DNA of 64,000 nucleotides from Cladorhizidae sp. MBARI D1340-BT2. Taxonomy: Eukaryota; Porifera; Demospongiae; Poecilosclerida; Cladorhizidae. Of this stretch, positions 50,201 to 62,200 are shown piece by piece; the stretch's first letter is position 1, and every line of letters starts with the position of its first letter. The position numbers and the translations under genes are program-made. The stretch is from contig JAQNBH010000012.1 in NCBI GenBank assembly GCA_028752905.1, forward strand, positions 24,995,816 through 25,059,815, written 5' to 3'. Under the pieces are notes generated by a model. It was not told the DNA's origin. It did no database searches and worked only from the letters and a program-made list of their open reading frames with translations.

Positions 50201-53200
50201 ATGGAATATGCCCACTGGACTCCCTCGTGGGGAGCGGCTAAAGTTCTCAGTCATCATCACCACCTCTCCTCCTCCCCCTCCTCCCTCCCTTAATCTTCTC
50301 CGATACTCCCTCACACGTGCGTCCAGATCCTCCAGCCTGGCCGACAACAAGACAAAAATGGGGGAAATGGGAGGAGACATTGATGCATGTATTAAAATGT
50401 ACAGCATGTTTGTGCAGGACATTGTCATTTTTCTTCTTCTTATTTTCACTTGTTCCTGAATAGTCTGTGCATGTGGAATACTGTCACAACCCTCCCTAGG
50501 ATATTTCCCACGAAATGTTGTGGAAGTAGTGGACAGCCTTCTATGATCTATACACCACACACATACCGGTACACACACACATACACCACACACACACACA
50601 CACACATACTGGTACACACACACACATACACCACACACATACCGGTACACACACACATACACCACACACACACACACCACACACACCGTGCTGCCCAGTC
50701 TATTCTCATTTCTCCACCCTCCCTCCTCTCTGCCCATCTCCTCTCCTCTCCTCACAACATGACTCCACACCAGAGATTTCACTCGCTCAGAGGTTAGAAG
50801 TGAGGGGGGTGGACAAACGAGGGGCAGGGGGATTAAGGGAGGAGAGAGAGAGGGGATGGAGCAAGAAACGAGAGGTGGATGTTTGAAAGTGAGCCTCCAC
50901 CAGTCCTGTCTCTCACAAGATGTTCCAGCACTCCACCACTTCAGTCATGGTTCTCTTGAGGTCCTCCAGACAATCCTGGACATTGATCACGTTCTCTTCC
51001 TCTGGGTCTCCCCGCACATCATCGTGGCCGAACTTGGATTCCAGAAACCCTCCAGACACCATCATCTCCTTCAAGTGCTTGACTTTGATACGCATGGCAT
51101 CTCTCTCACACTGTAATGGAGGCAGGGGAGAGGGAGAAGAAATGGGGAGGAAGGGGAGAGAGCAAGGGGAGGGAGGGAAGAGAGAAAAGACGAGGGGGGT
51201 TGGGAGGGAGAAGATTGTCAGTATCTATATGCCATGGAGTCGTACGCTACGCAGAGTGCCGGCATGTACTGTAGAACTGGAATCTCATTATTCAGATATT
51301 TATTGCAGCTCACCTTAGAGTTTGAGATGTGGTCATGGATTAATCCTGCCACCGGCTCCAACCTGTACTTGTCCACCTTCTGCCGAATACGGTAGAAGAC
51401 TCCCTCAACACTACATATACATATATGAACAACAACAAGAAACATTTTAAAGTTAAATTTCATGCCATGTTTTTTTTCCTTTTTTCCCTTTGAGAGGGCG
51501 GGGGAAGTGATCTTCAGGTTTAATACCTTAAAGAAGGATTCAAGGCATGTTGGAAATGTTTCCGAGGCAAAAGAATGAGCGTAACAGTTTAGAAGCTGCC
51601 AAAATGATTTTTTTTCTTCTGATTGTATGTAAGCACACACCATGTCATGAGCTTTTCTGACCTGTTGTTTTACGGCTAGGCCATTTTGTCTTCCCAATAG
51701 AGAGACTACTAAGAGCATGTCCTGACACACACTCTTACTATACATACATGTGCACACAGCATGGCATCAATCTATCTATGCAGACATGCACACAGCATGG
51801 CATCAATCTATCTATGCAGACATGTGCACAGCATGGCATCAATCTATCTATGCAGACATGTACACAGCATGGCATCAATCTATCTATGCAGACATGTGCA
51901 CAGCATCTGCAGACATGCACAGACATACATTCTTCCAACATGCTTGATGTCCGAGGCGTAGTCGTGGTGGTACTTGTTGCTAGGAGTGGTAATGCACAGG
52001 ACACAGGGAGGCAACAGCAGCTCAAGAATGTCAATTGTGGAAGGTCTGAAACCAGAGATGGGTGAGGGAGAGAGAAGGGAAGAAGGGAGGTTGGTAAGGC
52101 AGACGGGAAGAGAGAGTTAGTAAGGGAGAGGGGGAGAAAGGGTTGGCAAGGAAGGGAAGAAAAGTGGGTTGATGACCAGGAGGGGAAGAAGGGAAGGTGG
52201 GTGAGGTGGGAGAGAAGACGAGATGGTTAGTGAGGAGGAGGAAAAAACAGGGTTGGTGTGGGGGAGTGGAAGAGAAGGTCAGTGAAGTGGAGGAAAGAAG
52301 AGAGGGTTGGTAGGCGTGAGGAGAAGAGAAGGTTGGTGAGGAGGAGGGGAAGCGAGGAGGGATAGAAGAGAGGGTTGGTAAGGAGCAAGGGGAGAGAGGG
52401 TTGGTGAGGGGAAGAAACTCCGCGTCACGTATTGATGACGTCACGTTTTTTAATCATGACGACCCGTACCAGAAGTACTTTTTGGCAAGGGGGGCGATCT
52501 AGGCAACGCTAGGCCATGGCGCTACCCTGTTAAATAAGGGAGAAGAACTTCTTGGCATCTTGTGAAAGGTATGGTGTAGTCTTAGTTTGTTATTAGCTAC
52601 ACCCTGGCTAGCTACATGTTAACTGTTTAGATTGTTTATTGTTTTGAGGGCTACATCTTCAAGTTATAGGCTTAGCTATCTATAGTTTTATCGTCATCTC
52701 TATAGGGTCCATAGGGTCCAACTGAGTTTTTGCACCTTTACTACTTTGTTTAAACTAAATTACACCCTAACTACACAAGTCAGATTTTTGGTTTGTTTTG
52801 AGAGCTAGTATCTTCAAGTTATAGGGGTCCAAGTGAGTTTTTGCACCTTCACTACTTTATTTTACCTTTGGTTTTGGATTAGTAGCTAAGCTAAAAGTGT
52901 AGTTTGATTGAGTGACTAGTGTTGACAACAGTAGATAATCCTGGTTATCTTTGATAATGGTTATAGCAAGGACATAAAAATAAAATTAGCAAGGATAAAA
53001 TTAGCAAGGAGAAGGTAGTGAGTAGCAAAGTGAAAGAATGCTGACGTCATTGTTCTGGGCATGACCTGCTATTGTGTCCTACTTTCTTGCAGGTCGTGCA
53101 CGTGCGGACCCTTTTTGTCGGTGGTGCCGATTTCTCCACTTCCTCGTTAACCACTGGTGAGCAGCTCGACTGGATGGCTTTAGAAAAGATGATGGTTTGG

Positions 53201-56200
53201 GGCATGTTATGTCTTTGTCCTTCTCGGGACAGAACTGTCGGATGCTGTCAAATAAGTACCACTGTCGTTCTGGAGACAAACCTTTGGCAGGAGTGATGAT
53301 GATGTGTGGCATATCTGTGACTGTTGGTGTCTAGCAATGTTTGGCAAGCACAAACCGGTGTTGTACAGTGTCTGAACGCTCCTTTGCTGTCACTGTGCCT
53401 GGATCGGATGAACTGAATATGAATTGGTGGAAACGCTTTATTCCTGAGAACTTCTTCAAATGCGAAGCAAAGAAGTCTGTCCAATTGAAGCAAGGAATGA
53501 TGGTGATCAATTCACATCACTTCTGCTTCAACTCCTATTTGACATCAAACACATACACAATATCTGATTGAAATGAAATCACCATTTTTTTTGTAAGCAT
53601 GATGTTTTATTTGTATACACATGCATTTAGCTCACTGTCATCTTCTATGTCACTATCATCTGCATGGTCATTAGGTGTACAGAAATACTCTTTTCCAAGA
53701 GGGGTTGCTGGTCTTCATGGCTGAAGTGCAAAATAGAGTTTACTGCTTCAGAAGAGCTTCTTGTTATCAACGCACGAAAACTGAAGGGAAATTCCCGCGT
53801 CATCAGGGCAATTGGGCGGCTTCAGGGACAGCGCCTTGGAATTCCTCCAGCTGATGCTACACGCCATCTATTTCAGCGTCTAGCAATCTGCCTTTGGCAT
53901 GGAAATGCCAGCATGTGGCTCCGTCGCCTCCCTTCATGCTCCCCTGTGATAGACGGGCGGGCTTGAATTTTTGGTTAGGTCTCTTTTGTGTATATATATA
54001 TATGTTAGTTTTATCTATGGACAGTGACTTTTAACATAAAACTGAAGGGAAATTCCCGCGTGCCCGTAATTTCATTCCGTGCACGCGGTAGCCTCGCGTG
54101 GCTACTTTTTTTAAAAAAATTTTTCTATCTGCTCGCTTGAATGGAAGGAAGCGCTTCTTGGCCTTAAAACTTTGCACAAAGATAGAGCAATGACCCAAGA
54201 TGCCTCTGAGGTAATTTATTGAGATATCATGAATCATAACCATGGTAGCTATTTCAGGTCCTAGTGCAAATTCAGTTTTTGGGCGAAGTGGGCCCTTTTC
54301 TCAGATCGTATCACATATTGTACAGTACAAAACCTATTGATCCACATCAAGTATGACAAATGAGAGAGGGTTGAAATAGGCATGAGTATACTTTTTGCTA
54401 TCACAAGTTTATTAATTCAGATTAAATTCTGGGTCATCTGAGCATGCCCAGTCAGTAGGTCATACAAACCTCAAGGTTACCATGGGAATGCAATCTTACC
54501 TGAAGCAGTAGCGTTGTAGAAAGTCTCCAATTGCTATGTCATTATGTCCGTAGTAGAACATCGGAATAATACTAGAGTAACATTGAATAGGGCATTAATT
54601 AAAGTATGGGGTGTGGTCCACATGATGGGTGTGACACAGAGATGATTACACTCAATCTTACACCATTCCGGTGTGCAAAATGTCCCCAAAGACTACCATG
54701 CACTTAACCTGCCTCAACCCAGTGTGATGATGGTTCATGTGTGTCCCCATAGAGCTATTGTCAACCTACTTCAACCTGCCTCAACCCAGTGTGGTGTTGG
54801 TCCAGTGTGTGTCCCCATAGAGATATTCTTCAACTTGCCTCAACCCAGTGAGGTGTTGGTCCAGTGTGTGTCCCCATAGAGCTATTGGCAACCTAATTCA
54901 ACCTGCCTCCACCCAGTGTGGTGTTGGTCCAGTGTGTGTCCCCATAGAGCTATTGGCAACCTACTTCAACCTGCCTCAACCCAGTGTGGTGTTGGTCCAG
55001 TGTGTGTCCCCATAGAGCTATTGTCAACCTACTTCAACCTGCCTCAACCCAGTGTGGTGTTGGTCCAGTGTGTGTCCCCATAGAGCTATTGGCAACCTAC
55101 TTCAACCTGCCTCCACCCAGTGTGGTGTTGGTCCAGTGTGTGTCCCCATAGAGCTGGCAACCTACTTCAACGTGCCTACACCCAGTGTGGTGTTGGTCCA
55201 GTGTGTGTCCCCATAGAGCTATTGTCAACCTACAGTGTACTTCAACCTGCCTCAACCCAGTGTGGTGTTGGTCCAGTGTGTGTCCCCATAGAGCTATTGT
55301 CAACCTACTTCAACCTGCCTCAACCCAGTGTGGTGTTGGACCAGTGTGTGTCCCCATAGAGCTATTGTCAACCTACTTCAACCTGCCTCAACCCAGTGAG
55401 GTGTTGGTCCAGTGTGTGTCCCCATAGAGCTATTGGCAACCTACTTCAACCTGCCTCAACCCAGTGTGGTGTTGGTCCAGTGTGTGTCCCCATAGAGCTA
55501 TTGGCAACCTACTTCAACCTGCCTCCACCCAGTGTGGTGTTGGTCCAGTGTGTGTCCCCATAGAGCTATTGTCAACCTACTTCAACCTGCCTCCACCCAG
55601 TGTGATGTTGGTCCAGTGTGTGTGTGTATTTGTGAACTAAAGTGGGTGTGTCTTACCAAGGAGGCAGACATGGCCGCTGGTGCTTCTGCCCATCATGGCA
55701 AGTGTTGCTAAACAGAATGGATATGCCTTGATGCTTGATGGGGTCCAGGCAGTCAGTGTGCTGGAAACAAACACGGGAATGGAATGTAGAATACATTTAT
55801 GATCCCAACACACAAAAAATATATACCTATGCACACCAAAAAAAACACGAATTTAAAAACCAGGATATTTGGCATCGTATATAGCTGTTTTGTTTGTTAA
55901 TAAATTGGTAAGGTGGTCCTGTATGTAAATGAGGGTTGGTTAAGTCTTCTTTTGAAGAATCTTTATTCCTTCTTGTCGACAGGCCAACATTGTCAACCTG
56001 TATTTCAACCTGTGCCTCAACCGAGTGTGATGTTGGTCCAGTGTGTGTCCTCATACAGCTATTGTCAACCTACTTCAACCTGCCTTAAACTAGTGTGGTG
56101 TTGGTCCAGTGTGTGTCCCCATAGAGCTATTGTCAACCTACTTCAACCTGCCTCAACCCAGTGTGGTGTTGGTCCAGTGTGTGTCCCCATAGAGCTATTG

Positions 56201-59200
56201 GCAACCTACTTCAACCTGCCTCCACCCAGTGTGGTGTTGGTCCAGTGTGTGTCCCCATAGAGCTATTGTCAACCTACTTCAACCTGCCTCCACCCAGTGT
56301 GATGTTGGTCCAGTGTGTGTGTGTATTTGTGAACTAAAGTGGGTGTGTCTTACCAAGGAGGCAGACATGGCCGCTGGTGCTTCTGCCCGTCATGGCAAGT
56401 GTTGCTAAACAGAATGGATATGCCTTGATGCTTGATGGGGTCCAGGCAGTCCGTGTGCTGGAAACAAACACGGGAATGGAATGTAGAATACATTTATGAT
56501 CCCAACACAAAAAATATATACCTATGCACGCCAAAAAAATACGAATTTAAAAACCAGGATATTTGGCATGCATCGTATATCTGTTTCGTTTGTTAATAAA
56601 TTGGTAAAGTGACCCTGTATGTAAATGAGGGTTGGTTAAGTCTTCTTTTGATTCCTTCTTGTCGACAGGCCAACAAATATAGTTCAGTATAAATCACGGA
56701 ATTCATGCTGCATGACAATCATGCGCATTTAGACCAAAACCACTTCATGAATATAATTAATGTGACTTTAATTTAATCATGCCTATTTGCAACACTGGTT
56801 GTTAATGTAATTAACGCATATGCTGGGAGACCTGATAACAGATATTGAGGTTATGATTAGTCTAGGTCTCTGCCTGATCGTCTGTAGGTGGTACACGAGC
56901 ACTATTGTCTGGACTGGAGATTGCCTCGGCCATATTAGTCTTCACAAACCCGTTCTTGCAGATCTCAAGGCGGCCCCTGCTGACTGGCTGACTGTTCTGA
57001 TGGGTGATCAATGTCTTCATCATGCATAATCACATGATTTCATCATCTCAAGTAAAGCTTGTTTGTGAAGGATTTTTACCTACCTATAAAATATCACTCG
57101 CCTTAGTCATATTAATTAAGTTGGTCTGCATATGGGATAGGTAGATGTGCAGTATACCCTAGCTTAGTGGTCGTCCTCGCTTCCTCTGTGGAATGACAGT
57201 AACTTCATGAAAAACATTACAATATATCACACGAGGAGAGACTTCCTTTTCCTACAAGATTCGAACAGTACTCTTTCGTAGATCACAACCTCACTTGTGA
57301 AGTGCCTCCTTGCTGAGGCTGTTCAATGGCATTGAAGTAATTTTCGCATGAGCTTCCTCAGAATGCACAAGTGGCCTTGCGCTTGCAGTGGATTATGGAA
57401 ACTTTCATTGGAGTAGGTCAGCCACACATTTGCTGGCCGCAGCTATAGATTTTTCCGACATCTCGGTCTCCTCTGCAGATTGGTAGGGATCTAGTCTTTG
57501 TGAAATACTGAAGCATGCTCATGTTGAAGCTCTTTAGCTACCGCAGGTCATGGAATCTACCAGTAGGAACACTGAAGGATGCTCATGTTGAAGCTCTTTA
57601 ACTGCCGCAGGTCATGGAATCTACCAGTAGGAACACTGAAGGATGCTCATGTTGAAGCTCTTTAGCTACCGCAGGTCATGGAATCTACCAGTAGGAACAC
57701 TGAAGGATGCTCATGTTGAAGCTCTTTAACTACCGCAGGTCATGGAATCTACCAGTAGGAACACTGAAGGATTGTCATGTTGAAGCTCTTTAGCTACCGC
57801 AGGTCATGGAATCTACCAGTAGGAACACTGTTCATGCTCATGTTGAAGCTCTTTAACTACCGCAGGTCATGGAATCTACCAGTAGGAACACTGAAGGATG
57901 CTCATGTTGAAGCTCTATAACTACAGCAGGTCATGGAATCTACCAGTAGGAACACTGAAGGATGCTCATGTTGAAGCTCTTTAGCTACCGCAGGTCATGG
58001 AATCTACCAGTAGGAACACTGTTCATGCTCATGTTGAAGCTCTTTAACTACCGCAGGTCATGGAATCTACCAGTAGGAACACTGAAGGATGCTCATGTTG
58101 AAGCTCTATAACTACAGCAGGTCATGGAATCTACCAGTAGGAGCACTGAAGGATGCTCATCTTGAAGCTCTTTAGCTAGCGCAGGTCATGGAATCTACCA
58201 GTAGAAACACTTCATGTTGAAGCTCTTTAGCTACAGCAGGTCATGGAATCTACCAGTAGGAACACTGAAGGATGCTCATGTTGAAGCTCTTTAACTGCCG
58301 CAGGTCTTGCCAGTAGGAGGAACACTGAGCATGCTCATCTTTAGCTGCCGCAGGTCTTGCCAGTAGGAGGAACACTGAGCATGCTCATCTTTAGGTCTTG
58401 CCAGTAGGAGGAACACTAGGTCTTGCCAGTAGGAGGAACACTGAGCATGCTCATCTTTAGCTGCCGCAGGACTTGCCAGTAGGAGGAACACTGAGCATGC
58501 TCATCTTTAGCTGCTGCCTGTTCTTCTCACTTGCTGTAATCACATCATGGAACATCACGTGTGATTTAATCCTTGCTCGCGCAGCCGGTTCACATGAATT
58601 CACATGAGTTAGATGCAGGCATGAGTTCCAAGATTTACTGTCGTTTGCCTGCCATGTCAATGGCCAACTCTTGGAGAGTGCAGTGAAGCTGTATGCACTG
58701 CCAGGGTCCAATAGGGTCACACCATATTTATGTAGCTGTTCTAGTTGTCTAGTATATTATACATGTAGTCTTCATATATTCCTAGTTGTCTAGGTATATA
58801 TACATGCAGTCTTCATATATTCCTAGTTGTCTAGGTATATATACATGCAGTCTTCATATATTCCTAGTTGTCTAGATATATATACATGCAGTCTTCATAT
58901 ATTCCTAGTTGTCTAGGTATATATACATGTAGTCTTCATATATTCCTAGTTGTCTAGATATATATACATGTAGTCTTCATATATTCCTAGTTGTCTAGGT
59001 ATATATACATGTAGTCTTCATATATTCCTAGTTGTCTAGGTATATATACATGCAGTCTTCATATATTCCTAGTTGTCTAGATATATATACATGTAGTCTT
59101 CATATATTCCTAGTTGTCTAGGTATATATACATGTAGTCTTCATATATTCCTAGTTGTCTAGGTATATATACATGTAGTCTTCATATATTCCTAGTTGTC

Positions 59201-62200
59201 TAGGTATATATACATGCAGTCTTCATATATTCCTAGTTGTCTAGGTATATATACATGCAGTCTTCATATATTCCTAGTTGTCTAGGTATATATACATGTA
59301 GTCTTCATATATTCCTAGTTGTCTAGGTATATACACATGTAGTCTTCATATATTCCTAGTTGTCTAGGTATATATACATGCAGTCTTCATATATTCCTAG
59401 TTGTCTAGGTACATGTATATATACATATGGTCTTCATTATATTCATACAGAGGTTATCTTATAAGTTATACAAGGGGGAATGTGAAAACCCACAAGTGAT
59501 TAGAAACTCTCTACCATGTACAGCCAATGTTGTTTAATAAGTGTACATGATCCAATATGGTAAAGGGTCATTTAAACAGTTGGCTGTAATGTATTGGATT
59601 GACCCGTTAAAAAAGAAGGGAAACTAAAAACTCTATCCATGTAGACAATTTACAGACACACTTTGTGCTTAACTATATACACTGCTTGTCACAATGTTGG
59701 TGCATGTGATTTATAAATAGCCCAGACACTTTGTGTTTAACTATATACACTGCTTGTCACAATGTTGGTGCATGTGATTTATAAATAGCCCAGACACTTT
59801 GTGTTTAACTATACACTGCTTGTCACAATGTTGGTGCATGTGATTTATAAATGGCCTTGAACTGGTAATGGTCTACATGAGTACAGTCTTGCTTCCTTCC
59901 TTTTTGAACAGCCAGTGAAGAAGTAGCTAATTCCTCGAGCCGCTCAAACGAGATCATGAAAGTTACTAGTATAGCAAGTCCCTAACTGAAAATGAGCAAG
60001 GTCTCTCGAGCAGATATTGTGACTGATGAATGTTCCTCTACAAAACTACTTGGACATTCTTCACTTTCATGGAGAAAGGTTCTATTTAGCCGTAAAATGA
60101 AAATAATCTTGCCAGACAACACACAGATACTTGTAGATACGCTGTAGGTACATACCCACACAGCACATAGACACCTGTAGGTACATACCCACACAGCACA
60201 TAGACACCTGTAGGTGCATATCCACACAGCACATAGACACCTGTAGGTGCACATCCACACAACACATACACACATGTAGGTGCATACCCACACAACACAC
60301 ACACGCCTGTAGGTGCACATCCACACAGTACATAGACACCTGTAGGTACACACACACACGCCTGTAGGTGCACATCCACACAGTACATAGACACCTGTAG
60401 GTACACACACACACAGGGCACACATACCTGGTGCATCCCGAGCCATGTGTCACTGTAGCTAGCATCCAGATTGCAATTCTGCAAACTCTCCTCTGCATCT
60501 TTACCTGAGGTACAGGAATGAGCGTTGACGTGGTTCATATCCTCCAGAGTCCCGGTCCGAAATATGTTTCCAACCTCGTGACCAGACCTACCGGACCGAG
60601 GGATCCCGGGCGTCTGTTCCCGACTCACTGTTCCTGAAGTTCTTGTCCCAAATTCATTTTCTTTGTTGGTCAGGTCCTCATCCTCTTCTTCTTTTCCTTC
60701 TCCTTGCTCCTCGTTCGCAGCCTCCAGCGTAAAGGTCAAACCGACATCTCTCTCATCGTTAGAGTCACTCAGGTCACACGATCCCTTGGCCGAACCTGAC
60801 GCATCCCCAGTAGGTGTAACTTCGCACTCGCTTTCACAAATTCTTTCATTGCTACATTCTTCCCTGACCTTTCTCTTCCACCAGTTACTTTTTCGTCCTC
60901 TTCTTCTTCCTCTCCCCACGTCCTCCTCCTCCTGCCCCTCCTCCTCCTCCTCCTCCAACTCAATCTCAAACTGTTTGTACTTGTTGAACACATTCTGAAG
61001 AAGAAGCCGATAATCCGTGGCAATCTTCGCAGACTTGAAGAAAAATGAGTTGTCTTCCGTCTCCAGTCCTGCACGGGCTCGGAAATCCGCCAAAGCCGCT
61101 TGCATTTCATTAGTGTTCACTCGAAGCAGGAGAAAAGAACTGGTAAGGGGAACCTCTGAAATGATTTTGTACGAAGGTTTGTGATGGTAACTTTGGAGGG
61201 AGACCTGACTCCGCACCTGACTGGAATCACCACTGCCGGTGCCAGAATCGGATCTCCCCTCGGGGAAAATGCTGTCCACGAGCTTCTTCGTCAATTCCAT
61301 TTCCACTAATTCCTGTTCATTCGTGTCTTCTCCAGCAGTTTTCCCAGGAGGTGCTAAAGTTCTTCTGAGTTTTGGAGTGAACTGGACAGACCAGTATATC
61401 ACGCAAGACAGATATTGTCTGACGTCAGCTTCACGGCCAGCTGCTGTCTGAGGGTATGGAACTTTGAATTTAACTCGGGGAGAAACAGATATCAGCTGGT
61501 GTCTCAGGGCCACCTTGAATTCAGTCTCTGCCAAGTTAGTGAGGACATCCACTCCAACAGATTCGAGTTTCAATATTGGATCCTGGACCGTGACATTAGA
61601 ATCAACTTTTGTCAAAGCCTGTTCAGTACATTCCATCTTGCGAGGAGAAACCATGGAGTTGTCATATTCGGAAAATCTGGTACAAGATTCCACAATGTCA
61701 GCATGAGAATCAGACTGAGTGCCATGACAATCCTTGAAATCAGTATGGGAATCCACCTGTGCCTGAGTTGTGGTTTCAGTATTGGAAGCTACTATATTTC
61801 CGTGTCCCTCTACATCGGGTTCTTTCCAAACTTGTTGGGGGGAGAACATGTTAGGTCCAGGTTGAAGAGCCCCACTAGTAGCCCCAGCAAGTTGGGGGAT
61901 CAAGGAATGTGCCCTGTCCTCCTCACCTCTGGTAACCCCAGCAAGTTGAGAGGTCAAAGAATTCCCCCCGTCTCCCTCTTCACCGCGGGTGGTCGACACA
62001 GTTGCTAGGGAGTCACTTTCTTTAGTTTTATAGAGCACAAGGGCATCCAGGCGCTTCACAAGTTCCGAAGGGGACAAAGAATCAAGAGGGTACGCCAGCG
62101 AGGGGTAGAGTGGAACCTCTGGAGTTGAACAAGACGACCGAGTAGGGCTCAGAGGTTACACATACCACTTCATCCTCTTCAGAATCTTGGACTTTCCCGG

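Larger units (their letters stand above)
55630..56680. repeat. ~0.7-kb tandem segmental duplication carrying the 104-nt exon
   Basis: Two copies (about 55,530-55,975 and 56,230-56,675) comprise the end of the 68-bp array, the exon, and about 200 bp beyond it. They differ by a few substitutions and small indels. The 68-bp array separates them (55,985-56,330), suggesting unequal exchange within the array. Confidence 0.85.

Noticed and set aside
60082..60427. Cys/Val-rich extension of the large PIKfyve exon (VYVLCGYAPTG repeats)
   Set aside because: A clear donor CAG|GTATGT at 60,428 ends the exon; the extension is the 33-bp minisatellite in the intron.
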